In this document: one piece after another, positions 24,620-35,300 of the stretch
Layout: every line of letters begins with the position of its first letter
Position numbering within the stretch: position 1 is the stretch's first letter
Program-made: the position numbers and the translations under genes
Origin: Corylus avellana
Taxonomy: Eukaryota; Streptophyta; Magnoliopsida; Fagales; Betulaceae
Direction of reading: 5' to 3'
Assembly (NCBI RefSeq): GCF_901000735.1
Contig: NC_081543.1
Coordinates: 13,853,574 to 13,917,573, forward strand
DNA length: 64,000 nucleotides
Notes under the pieces: model-generated
Seen by the model: the letters and a program-made list of their open reading frames with translations, nothing else
What the model was told of the DNA's origin: nothing
Databases searched by the model: none

Positions 24620-25287
24620 ATGGCAGGATCATCGTCATCCGTTAACAACATCGATTTGAATGTTGCTCCTGCAGCACAACCCATTGTTATTCCTAACGTG
24701 CAACCAGATGTGCTTACTGTTCCCTCTGAAGTGCATGCTATACATCCCGTCGTACCTATTGCACACCCTAATGAACCTGCTACATATCCTGACGTATGGT
24801 AGCCAACTTTTGCCTTTGACAATCGTCCTATCACTATTCACGATTCTGTCATGCTCCACGATTCTACTGCTGTAGCGGTGGCCAAATGTTTCGTAATTCC
24901 ACGGGATCAAACATTGTTGGCTGATAGATCGGATACTGATGCTATTAATGATTCATTGGCGTTCAGTATCCAAGATGCTGCTTCAGTTCTGACATGGCAC
25001 GACGTTTGAGTGTCAGAGCTGTTGAGCTGAAGGTCTTAAGAAAACAAATTGGGGTCTTACAGCGACTACTCAAATACTACAAACGAAAACACGTGGATTT
25101 GAAGCAGGAGAATACTCAGCTGAAAAAGATGGTGTTATCTTATGCGGAATACATGGGACCAAAGATGTTAGAAATGGAGAAGAATACCGAACGTCTCCAA
25201 CGACAGTACGATAAACTCTGGGTCGATGTCCAGGGGTGTTGCAAGTCTTTCCGCACAAGCTCTAGTCGGGTACCTCATTATAAATAA
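24620..25287 (+). pseudogene. Broken copy of the coiled-coil ORF antisense to element B
   Basis: Same gene as 35597-36265 but with two lesions. A TAG at 24800-24802 replaces a Gln codon 60 codons after the start, and one T is missing near 24986-24989, shifting the frame before the coiled-coil part. The remaining C-terminal frame (from about 24994) still encodes the Leu/Lys-rich coiled coil. It lies on the strand opposite to retroelement transcription. Confidence 0.7.
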
Positions 25288-26561
25288 ATATTCTCTTTGA
25301 TAATTCAATTATATAAATATATGCGATTCTGCTCATACTAGGTTTTCTCTGTGCAGAAAAAATATTCTCAGAGCAGCTCTGTGGAATCATCTGCTCATCA
25401 TTACCACATATCTCTTTATGCAGCAAATTTTTTTATTTTTTATTTTTATTTTAACAATGGACACTGGTGTGTAATATTATAAGGAACTTGTTCTCCAACC
25501 ATTTCTTTTCGTAATCATCCAGTACTAATTCAATATTCAGTATGTAATCATTCTGTCATTGTAATAACTTTCTTTAAACAAACAATTTGTTTAATAAGTT
25601 AATCACTTCAATAAAACATCTAAGTATGCACCATCACATATTATCAACCTCTAAAATACATGAATATCATTGAACATATATCTTATAAAGCAAAATTAGA
25701 TCATATCACTATATTATATTGTCTTTCAACTCTTATCTTTATGCTTCAAAATACTTCAAGAATAATAATCAATCATCTTTACCTCGTGAAAGAAAATTAT
25801 ATCAAAAGCTTTGGCATGTAACTAAAATTCTCATAACACAATACCTACTAATGCCTCAAAATTTAAATATTGTTCATAGCCTAGGAGCACTAATTCATCT
25901 TCAAAACTTTAAGCGTCACTTCAATATAGTTTATCTCAATTACATAAAACCTAACACCTTAAATTCTAAAAATTACCTCAAAGATTTCATGAATTGTACC
26001 TTAAAGTCATCACGATCATCCAAAAGTATCAAAAATCCTTAAACCACAAATATAAATATCAAAATATTTTATAGATTCTAGGGTATACCTCATTTGCATT
26101 TATCCCTGCAATACTTAAGCATTCACTTCATGTTACTACGTAATCCCTATTCACCAATCTATATATTACCACATTAATCATAGTGTCATTATTGTCATCA
26201 ACTAAACCTTAGTCATTACCAAAAACTCATATAAACTCTTATATCATTAATTCAGCTCAAGAATCATTTCACAACCGACATCCATAAAACCATTCGTTAC
26301 CAAGTCATTTACACAATTTATCTCACAACCTAAATCCATAAAACCATTTTGTCACCAAGTTAATTACACAAATCATCTTGCAACCTAAATCTATAAAATC
26401 ATCATACGATTTTTTTTTTTTTTTAACCAAAAATTATCCCTTAGAAAATGCCCATGCATCATTTATTAGAGACCACTCAAAAATACATACTCGGCTGGAA
26501 TGTGGCTTCCTATTAACCCCATTTTTTTTTGTGAAAAATCTGCCAAAACCTTATAACCTTT

Positions 26562-26573
26562 GCTCTAACACCA
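26562..26573 (-). other. Primer binding site of element B
   Basis: The minus strand reads tggtgttagagc, one or two changes from the initiator-Met site tggtatcagagc, four bases inside the LTR. The second copy has the closer tggtatcagagt just right of 37530. Confidence 0.8.
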
Positions 26574-26577
26574 AAAT

Positions 26578-28403
26578 TGTAACATCCCCAGCCTGTTAAG
26601 GCTGAGTTTACCACTTTTCTTCTTACTCAACAAAAGTTTTTGCAAAGATCTATAAGGTCTATCAGAGTACTTGATTTTAAAAGATACGATCAATGTATAA
26701 AACATTCTTCAAGAGATATTATTACAAGCGAAATTAGGAAACATTAAACTTTAGTTGCGGAAAATCATATTATTATAATAACTGATATGAAAAGACTGTG
26801 AAAGTTAATAATTATTCCCGCCCCCATTCCGGCCTCCTATTCCGGCGTCCTTTCTACCTGAAAACAAGAAATAAAACTGAATGAGCCCAAAAGGGGCCTA
26901 GCAAGTAAAATCCACAACCATAAATAGTTTTACTCCTTGTTCTCAGTTTTAAAAATCGTTTTCACAAATAAATATATATACAGCCATAATAATACATGTA
27001 TGTACGGTTGCATCTCCCGTAGCATATACGTACTATTACATCTAGTAATAGATCATCGTCATAAATCATCTTTGTAAATCATCATAGTATATCAACGTTG
27101 TAAATCATCATAATATATCATCATTGTAAATCATATTATCGTTTTCTCATATTAGGGCCCATGTACACTATTACCCCTGTGTACGAGGGTTGCGGGTCCT
27201 TGTGACCATGGCACTGAACTGTGGCCACAGCCATGCCCGACCGTCAATTAACTCTTTTCTTGGTGCACTCAACGGTCTGTTGATGGAATACCACCTTCTG
27301 GTATAGCCTCCTTCAGTGTTTTCGCCTCCATCTGAGTATCGATACCAAACTTTTCTCATTCTTATTTATCTTGGGGCTAAAAATACTCTCCTCCATACAT
27401 GTGCCCTCATTTCATAAACATTTATCTCATCTTTTGTACTTTTCTTTGTACTTCTTTTGATGCATCTTAAGGCAATATGTAGGAGAGTTTATCATCTTTC
27501 TTCTTTCTTATAATCATCATCATTTCTCAACTTTCTTTTCTAAAAAATGGAAACTTTTCCAAATATAAACTTGTGTACTTAGAAAGCATTTAAAGAAATA
27601 GAAACTTTCTAAATAATTCTTTTAGAAATCCTTCATGCATGCAACATATCTCCATGACAGGTAAATAAAATAATCATTTACAGTTTGATACAAGAATGAA
27701 TAAATAGCATGACATGAAGTAATTTTAAAAGGGGTAGTGAATTTACTTACCTCTAGACTGAAGTTAAAAAGTGGTCTGAAGGATCTAGTTGCTCCAATCT
27801 GACTAACACCACTAGTATATCTTTTGAAACTAATTTTTCAAGCTCGTTCTCTCTCGTGTTCTTTCTTTCTTGCAACGCTTTGTCTCGCCCTTTCTCTCTC
27901 TGTTTTGTGTAAACACTTTCAGAAAGAAGAAATAACGAGTAGAAAACGGAAGAAGGAAAAATATGTGGAAGAGAAGGGAGTGGAGTGGTGAAATTTGTGA
28001 AGGGGAAGAGCTTTATTTATAGGGAAAAACCAAGTACTATTCTACCTTCCATTTTACTATTTCATCTACCAACACTATTATACATTCATTTATCCATCTA
28101 CAATTCTACCCTCCTTCTACTAATACTATTATACCTACCATTGACTATTCTACATTTCCTTACTATTCTACCTTCCATTTTATTATTCTATCTACCAACA
28201 CTATTATACCTACATTTATCCATCTACAATTCTTCTTACCATTTACTATCCTATTATTTCACCAATTACCATTCTCTAATTACCACTCTCTGTAATATCA
28301 TAAATTTACTCAGAATCAAAATCATAAGCTAAAATGAATATCAAAATAACATCATCATCAAAATAATCTATTTAAATAACTTTGAAAATTCAGGGGCGCT
28401 ACA
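26578..28403 (-). repeat. LTR of element B, right (5' LTR in element sense)
   Basis: 1826 bp, starting tgtaacatccccagcc and ending ggggcgctaca on the plus strand, followed by the attat duplication. Confidence 0.9.
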
Positions 28404-28809
28404 ATTATGTTAATTTTTTGCCTTTTTTATTATCTTAAACCGACTTTATGTTTACTTTATTAGGGTTAGGGGTTTGAGAGTCTTTATTTCGTTATTTTTT
28501 TAAGTTTAGGGTTTGGGGGGGGATTTATGTCATATTTTATTATGTTTAGGGGTTTGAGGCTATAAATATATGCTTATAGCCTCCAGAGAAAACAATTGTT
28601 GTTTATTATTGATTTTAATGAATAAGAAACCTCAGAGTTGAGCGTTCTTCTTTCTTTTCCTTCAAAACCTAGAGAGTATCTACTTTTTGTCAAGAAGAAT
28701 TCTTAGATCTTTGATAGAATCTAGATCTTTGATAGAATCTAGATCTGTAGTTATTTATCCGCTGTTTATTGATGTTCTTCGCTGCAGCTCATTAAGTCAC
28801 GCTGCATCA
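28404..28809 (+). repeat. 3' LTR of element A, right part
   Basis: The duplicated attat, then the remaining about 400 bp of the element A LTR ending tgcatca, followed by catat. A short internal tandem duplication (gatctttgatagaatcta, about 28708-28744) is absent from the 5' LTR and from the second copy. Confidence 0.88.
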
Positions 28810-28814
28810 CATAT

Positions 28815-29430
28815 GGCTTTCACCAAAGCCAGTGGAGCTTGTCTAATAGTGATATCATCTGCAAACGTGTAGCATCCTTTACAATAAAATATGATTGTTC
28901 TATTATTATTATTATTGTTATTTTAGTTCAGAAAATGATTCCACTGCCTTTCCTAGCTATGCCAGGGGGGGCATTCAAGAAGCCCTTACCTTTTGTATTA
29001 GTTTAGTTCAGAATAAATGTTGACGTTCCTTCAATATTTTCTTGCTGAAGGAGGGAATTTTTTACCATGAAATCTAATTATTCTACTGTTATTAATTATT
29101 ATTTTAGCTCATAAATTGAATTCTATTGCCTTTCCATGCATTTCAGGTAAAAAAAAACTTTTTACCCGACATGATTTTGATGTCTACATGTTTCTCACGT
29201 ACAAATTTGTTTTACCATACTTGCATGTGAAGACTATAATTCCCTTCTGCCTTATTTGGTGAAAGCCAAAAATTGTCCGCTTCTTTTTTTAACTTTATAA
29301 TATTCTTATTTTTTATATTACATCATTCTCGTTTTTTTTTTTTTTGTGTAAAAATCATCACATAGCACGAGATAACCTATTCCTGCACATGTGAAAACTG
29401 GAATGCATGTCTCAAAGCTAAAAGTTTATT

Positions 29431-29464
<34 letters not shown>

Positions 29465-29598
29465 TTTCTACAGAAATAGAAACATAATAAATGATAGTTG
29501 AGCATCCTAGCTAAAAGGTTAGATACGGCAGCATGCATGCCAAATCACTTGTCAACTGAAAGAAATCTCTATCTGGCTCCCACCCTCTTCCTTTTTCA
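28815..29598. other. Spacer between element A and the small membrane-protein gene
   Basis: No gene seen. It contains two diverged versions of a block with ATT repeats followed by ttttagttcagaaaatgatt-like sequence (about 28885-28960 and 29085-29140), and a (TA)(GA) microsatellite at about 29433-29463. The Mutator-like element sits at that microsatellite in copy 2. Confidence 0.6.
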
Positions 29599-30033
29599 TT
29601 ATTCCATTTCAACTGCTTCAAGCTCAACTGGAGGAGGAGTTTGGGTGATGCAGGTAATGAAAAAGGCAGGAATGGCTTGGAGGGCATCACAAACCCATAA
29701 CAAAAATCGCTTCAAAACATCCAACACCATTTCATACCAAGGAGACAAGATTAGCAACATGGAAAAGGCAAACCAGAAAAGTGGTGATGGGAAAAAGATG
29801 GAGGCCAGCAATGAAAGAGTGAGGGGGGCACAGAAATGCCCTGCCCTAAACTGAAGTGGCTCCACGCTAAGAGGGAGCTTGACAGAGGTGAAGAGGAAGA
29901 GGAGTGTGGCAATGGCAATAGCCAGACATGCCATCACAAATATCTCATTGTTCAAGCTATGATCTTCAGCCCAAGGCTTCCCCAGATTGAGTAGTGGGGG
30001 AACCACATATCTCAAATCTACCAAAAACCGCAT
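29599..30033 (-). CDS. Small multi-pass membrane protein, copy 1
   Basis: An intronless 144-aa ORF, start ATG at 30033-30031. The frame is open further upstream but only with a GTG at 30054. I see about three hydrophobic segments: residues 28-52 (NEIFVMACLAIAIATLLFLF region), 70-95 (SLLASIFFPSPLFWF region) and 108-128. The N-terminus has the RFLVDLRYVVPPL block shared with the homologue at 51453-51902; the C-terminus is short, polar and acidic. I do not recognise a named family and assign no function. A TATA box (30124-30133) lies about 90 bp upstream. The protein is identical to copy 2 (41984-42418), and 149-aa copy 3 keeps the same plan, so the ORF is under constraint and likely a real gene. 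Confidence 0.75.
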   Translation of the reverse strand: MRFLVDLRYVVPPLLNLGKPWAEDHSLNNEIFVMACLAIAIATLLFLFTSVKLPLSVEPLQFRAGHFCAPLTLSLLASIFFPSPLFWFAFSMLLILSPWYEMVLDVLKRFLLWVCDALQAIPAFFITCITQTPPPVELEAVEME

Positions 30034-30054
30034 TCTCCTCTGCTCGATCTCCAC

Positions 30055-30934
30055 AAAGCAATGATTTTGGGGAAAAAGAAGTGGGGGCTGAATCTGAATG
30101 GAATCTCATTAAAGCAACTGGAGTGTATTTATAGGGGGTCAGTGTGGGACCAGTTTTCTCTGGTCGGTAGGAAATAACAATATTAAACTATTGAATAAAT
30201 TATTAAATTTATATATTAACATGGTATTAAGCCAAAAATTTAAGGTTATAACCTAAAAAGTAGTCTTATCTTTTATAGTTTGAAAAGATTTGTTTAACGG
30301 TGAATATGTGGGTTAAAGAGTACTAGGGCTAATGAAACCTAAGCTAATTGATTTTTATTGAATGAATTGTTAGGTGATGGCAAAATGGTTGGAGTTTATG
30401 AGAATTATATATATAAGAGTGGGGCTAATCAAACCCAGGGTAACCGGCTTGTTGCTCAGTGATGACACTGAAAACCTAAAATTTCCTTTAATGGACTCGG
30501 CTAGCTGGAGTCAGAACTCAAACAATTGGCTCATTTTACGTTTCGCCGAAGTGGGTCCCCAGCCACCTAGTTTGTTTTGTTCGTGAGTAATTTCTTATGC
30601 ACCAGAACCAGCTTTACATGCAAGTGCCGCCTGACTCAAAAGCTACTCCCTACTCCCCTGAGCAAACCAACTGGGACCGCTTTGGCAATTGGCAACTTTT
30701 CTTATTTTATCAAACCCGGCCATCTCATTTTTTATTGAATGGAAATTGATTTGTCTTATGCCCTCTTTCCCAATTCCCATTTCAGTTTCCTTCCCACTTA
30801 AACCAAATGAGGTTCCAGCTCAAGTGACTCAAGCAAAAGGCATTGTAGTAAAGCAACACAATGGGTTGATAACTACAATGAAGAAAATATATATATATTT
30901 TCCAAAATAAAAACACGTTTTTTCAAATAAAAAA
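30055..30934. other. 5' flank of membrane-protein copy 1, up to the gap
   Basis: About 0.9 kb with no second gene. The ORFs at 30374-30586 and 30689-30910 recur in copy 2 only because the DNA is duplicated. They lack family features. Confidence 0.6.
30124..30133 (-). promoter_or_regulatory. TATA box of membrane-protein copy 1
   Basis: The minus strand reads tataaataca about 90 bp upstream of the ATG. The same box is conserved in copy 2 (42509-42518), and an equivalent tataaataac lies upstream of copy 3. Confidence 0.6.
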
Positions 30935-31034
30935 NNNNNNNNNNNNNNNNNNNNNNNNNNNNNNNNNNNNNNNNNNNNNNNNNNNNNNNNNNNNNNNNNN
31001 NNNNNNNNNNNNNNNNNNNNNNNNNNNNNNNNNN
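30935..31034. other. Assembly gap of exactly 100 N
   Basis: A round-number gap, normally a placeholder of unknown length. It separates the end of direct-repeat copy 1 from an LTR fragment. Order and distance across it are not proven by sequence. Confidence 0.99.
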
Positions 31035-32394
31035 ATCATCATTCTTCTTTCTTATAATCATCATTATTTCTCAACTTTCTTTTCTTAAAATGGAAACATT
31101 TTCAAATATAAACTTGTTGTACTTAGAAAGCGTTTAAAGAAATAGAAACTTTCTAAATAATTCTTTTAGAAATGCTTCATGCATGCAACATATATCCATG
31201 ACAGGTAAATAAAATAATCATTTACAGTTTGATACAAGAATAAATAAATAGCATGACATGAAGTAATTTTAGAAGGGGTAGTGAATTTACTTACTTCTAA
31301 ACTGAAGCTAAAAGTGGTCTGAAGGATCTAGTTGCTCCAATCTGACTAACACTACTAGTATATCTTTCAAACTAATTTCTCAAGTCCGTTCTCTCTCGTA
31401 TTCTTTCTTTCTTGCAACGCTTTGTCTCGCCCTTTCTCTCTCTGTTTCGTGTAAACACTTTCAGAAAGAAGAAAGACCGAGTAGAAAACGGAAGAATGAA
31501 GAATATGTGGAAGAGAAGGGAGAGGAGTAGTGAAATTTGTGAAGGGTGAGGACTCTATTTATAGGAAACCATCTCCATCTACCAATCTTCATCTACATCT
31601 ACAAACCTTCATCCACTAATCTCCATCTATAATTCTCCATCTATTAGTACTTATCTATAAATCTCCACCTACTAGTATCCATCTATAAATCTCCATCTAC
31701 TAGTACTTATCTATAAATCTTCACCTACTAGTATCCATCTATAAATCTCCATCTACTAGTATCCATCTATAAATCTCCATCTACTAGTACTTATCTATAA
31801 ATCTTCACCTACTAGTATCCATCTATAAATCTCCATCTACTAGTATCCATCTATAAATCTCCATCTACTAGTATTCATCTATAAATCTTCACCTACTAGT
31901 ATCCATCTATAAATCTCCATCTACTAGTATTCATCTATAAATCTTCACCTACTAGTATCCATCTATAAATCTCCATCTACTAGTACTTATCTATAAATCT
32001 TCACCTACTAGTATCCATCTATAAATCTCCATCTACTAGTATTCATCTATAAATCTTCACCTACTAGTATCCATCTATAAATCTCCATCTACTAGTACTT
32101 ATCTATAAATCTTCACCTACTAGTATCCATCTATAAATCTCCATCTACTAGTATCCATCTATAAATCTCCATCTACTAGTATCCATCTATAAATCTTCAC
32201 CTACTAGTATCCATCTATAATTTTTCTTACCATTTACTATCCTATTATTTCACCAATAACCATTATCTAATTACCACTCTCTGTAATATCATAAATTTCC
32301 CCAGAATTAAAATCATAGGCTAAAATGGATATCAAAATAACATCATTATCAAAATAATCTGTTTAAATAACTTTGAAAATTCCGGGGCGCTACA
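31035..32394 (-). repeat. Third LTR fragment of the element B family
   Basis: It starts mid-LTR at the gap and runs to the LTR terminus ggggcgctaca. The block that is CC/TA-rich in other LTRs is here replaced by a minisatellite. It is fused directly at 32394/32395 to another, 5'-truncated LTR. Confidence 0.88.
31622..32218. repeat. 28-bp minisatellite inside an LTR
   Basis: About 21 tandem units of a 28-bp motif, consensus atctataaatctycaycta followed by ctagtayyy. Unit types with ctccatcta and cttcaccta alternate, so there is a higher-order 56-84 bp pattern. It is found in only this one of the LTRs here. Confidence 0.92.
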
Positions 32395-35300
32395 TGTACA
32401 GTTGCATCTCCTGTAGCATATACGTACTATTACATCTAGTAATAGATCATCGTCATAAATCATCTTTGTAAATCGTCATAGTATATCAACGTTGTAAATC
32501 ATCTTTGTAAATCATCATAATATATCATCGTTGTAAATCATATTATCATTTTCTCATATTAGGGCTCATGTACACTGTTACCCCTGTATACGAGGGTTGC
32601 GGGTCCTTGTGACCATGGCACTGAACTGTGGCCACAGCCATGCCCGACCGTCAATTAACTCTTTTCTTGGTGCACTCAATGGTCTGTTGATAGAATACCA
32701 CCTTCTGGCATAGCCTCCTTTAGTGGTTTCGCCTCCATCCGAGTATCGATACCAAACTCTTCTCATTCTTATTTATCTTGGGGCCAAAAAAACTCTCCTC
32801 CATACATGTGCTCTCATTTCATAAACATTTATCTCATCTTTTGTACTTCTTTTGATGCATCTTATGGCAACATGTATGAGAGTTTATCATCTTTCTTCTT
32901 TCTTATAATCATCATCATTTCTCAACTTTCTTTCCTAAAAAATGGAAACTTTTCCAAATATAAACTTGTGTACTTAGAAAGCATTTAAAGAAATAGAAAC
33001 TTTCTAAATAATTCTTTTAGAAATCCTTCATGCATGCAACATATCTTCATGACAGGTAAATAAAATAATCATTTATAGTTTGATATAGGAATGAATAAAT
33101 AGCATGACATGAAGTAATTTTAGAAGGGGTAGTGAATTTACTTACCTCTAGATTGAAGCTAAAAAGTGGTCTGAAGGATCTAGTTGCTCCAATCTGACTA
33201 ACACTACTAGTATATCTTTTGAAACTAATTTCTCAAGCCCGTTCTCTCTCGTGTTCTTTCTTTCTTGCAACGCTTTGTCTCGCCCTTTCTCTCTCTGTTT
33301 CTTGTAAAAACTTTCAGAAAGAAGAAAGACCGAGTAGAAAACGGAAGAAGGAAGAATATGTGGAAGAGAAGGGAGAGGAGTGGTGAAATTTGTGAAGGAG
33401 AAAAGCTCTATTTATTGGGAAAAACCAAGTACTATTCTACCTTCCATTTTACTATTCCATCTACCAACACTATTATACATTCATTTATCCATCTACAATT
33501 CTACCCTCCTTCTACTAATACTATTATACCTACCATTGACTATTCTACCTTCCCTTACTATTCTACCTTCCATTTTACTATTCCATCTACCAACACTATT
33601 ATACCTACATTTATCCATCTACAATTCTTCTTACCATTTACTATCCTATTATTTCACCAATTACCATTATCTAATTACCACTCTCTGTAATATCATAAAT
33701 TTCCCAGAATTAAAATCATAGGCTAAAATGAATATCAAAATAACATCATCATCAAAATAATCTATTTAAATAACTTTGAAAATTTTGGGGCGCTACACTC
33801 TTCCCTCCTTATTGAAATTTCATCCTCGAAATTAAAGCCTATAGTATTACCGTCCAATTTTCAAATTGAACGATTCAGATTTAAAATATTCTTTTCAATC
33901 ATTCATCAGAGCCTACTTTCCAATATTCACTTTTATCATGTTGAAATTTCGTCTCCTTCTTCTAGGAGTAAATCTTATTCACAGTCTAAAGTCTCGATTT
34001 CTGCAATCGTCCATCAGTTCACACTAAAACCTTACCTCAAATATTTTATTTTTATTTTTTTTATTATTATTATTATTATTTTCAACTGGAATGACAACAA
34101 TCAAATTATTCATCTCCTTATATAAGACAGTCTGCAGTTAAGATTTAAACATCAAATTAAATAAAAAGTCATGTGATCATTAGTCCATACCTCCAAACAT
34201 CATAGTCCTCCTTGCAAGCCCGCAGTAATTTTCTCGATCTAATTTAATCAATCTTACCAGAAAAGTGTAAAAATCATCTATGTCTATATTTTCCTCCGTA
34301 TCTCAGTATTCCAAATCATGTATACAAAATATTAATGTGATGCTCTAATAATTATTAACTTCTCACCATCATAAATCTGTAAAGTAAATAGCACCATCAT
34401 TCTATAGTTTATATCTCCCAAAAACGTCATTACACGAATATACCTTAGAAGTGACATCATAATTTGATTCATTCTAAATACACACTTGTTTCTATTTTCT
34501 CATCCCAAATCTTGCGTCTGTGTTATAATATCAGCAAAATCTCTCTGTACTACATCTTTACTTGATAACTCATAACTCATCAAAAGAAACTTGTAATTAT
34601 TAGTCCAACTCAATTTGAAATGTAAGATTCTCATCCATTCTTGACTAATACATGCTGTGCCCTGCTACGTTCTAGGGATGAAATTGATAAGCAAGCAAAG
34701 CAAGATATGGGTAAGTTTCCAAGCTGGAAGTCCCAAAGTACACATGTTAAAATCTCTCTCCCTTGGGTCTTGTAAGGTCAAGAAGAGAAAAAGAGAAACA
34801 GATGGTCCTGTTGTTTTCCATAAATAAAGATTTGATAAGCATTTCAGGACCTGATATGCATGTGACTCATTTCTGAGACTTTCAAAATACCCATATCGGA
34901 TGCTCTCTCTCCTCTGTCATGTATGAAGACTTGAAGAAAAGAGAGATATTTAGCCTGAGAAGCATTATCAAGGATAATCTTGCTTCATCAGGACATGATC
35001 AACGATAATCTTGCTTCAATGGTTTACTACTGAGAGTATAAGGTGTTGGGTTTGTGAATCATTTTGTGATGCTGCATTTTTCTCTTGAGGATATGCTCAA
35101 CTAGGAGAAAAGTCGAGCTTTCATTGTATGGAAGGCTATTAGCAGAAGATCTCAGGTGAAGGGGTATGATCAGAAGGCATGTGTTGCAATGGAGAAAGAG
35201 GTGTGAATTTATTTGAAGGATTCTGGATAATGAACGAGCGCGTGTGGTGTACGTTGGCATGACAATTCATTCGGTTGCCCACGCATGGTATTCAAAGTCG

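Larger units (their letters stand above)
20984..28403 (-). mobile_element. Element B: large non-autonomous LTR retrotransposon with an opposite-strand ORF
   Basis: It is inserted in the 3' LTR of element A with a perfect 5-bp duplication attat (20979-20983 and 28404-28408). LTRs are 20984-22815 and 26578-28403, about 97% alike by eye. On the minus strand the LTR reads TGTAGCG...GATGTTACA. A primer site (26562-26573) and a polypurine tract (22816-22828) are at the correct ends for minus orientation. The 3.76-kb interior has no gag, protease, reverse transcriptase or integrase frame. Beside the tract, a short minus-strand frame reads NFEDEIS, as at the end of some Tekay/Del-type chromovirus polyproteins, which hints at its ancestor. 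The only sizeable ORF lies on the plus strand (24620-25287), opposite to the element. This is a LARD-type element. A second copy is at 32395-39389. Confidence 0.88.
18684..28809 (+). mobile_element. Element A: gag-only Ty3-type LTR retrotransposon, split by element B
   Basis: It is bounded by a perfect 5-bp target duplication catat (18679-18683 and 28810-28814). The 5' LTR is 18684-19212. A tRNA-iMet primer site follows at 19215-19226. Internal DNA runs to a polypurine tract at 20829-20838. The 3' LTR is 20839-20983 plus 28404-28809, interrupted by the 7.4-kb element B. Without B, element A is only about 2.7 kb. It carries a broken gag domain and an acidic ORF, with no protease, reverse transcriptase or integrase seen. 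It could move only with enzymes from another element. The right-hand LTR part recurs at 39390-39776. Confidence 0.9.
21393..30934. repeat. Large direct repeat, copy 1 (ends at assembly gap)
   Basis: From inside the left LTR of element B, through the end of element A and the small membrane-protein gene, to the last base before the 100-N gap, this 9.5 kb matches 32395-43317. The gene-bearing part has only a few substitutions per kilobase. The copies differ by small indels and by a 1.3-kb Mutator-like insertion present only in copy 2. Confidence 0.9.

Noticed and set aside
28815..28880. Minus-strand TFADD-like string resembling a reverse-transcriptase motif
   Set aside because: Only a few codons, no neighbouring reverse-transcriptase blocks in any frame; treated as chance.
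29498..29854. 118-codon plus-strand ORF (also near 41718 and 51511)
   Set aside because: Antisense to the conserved small membrane-protein gene; the minus frame has ATG, TATA box and conserved hydrophobic segments in all three copies.
31622..32218. CRISPR-like array
   Set aside because: Units are contiguous with no unique spacers, in plant nuclear DNA; it is a minisatellite.
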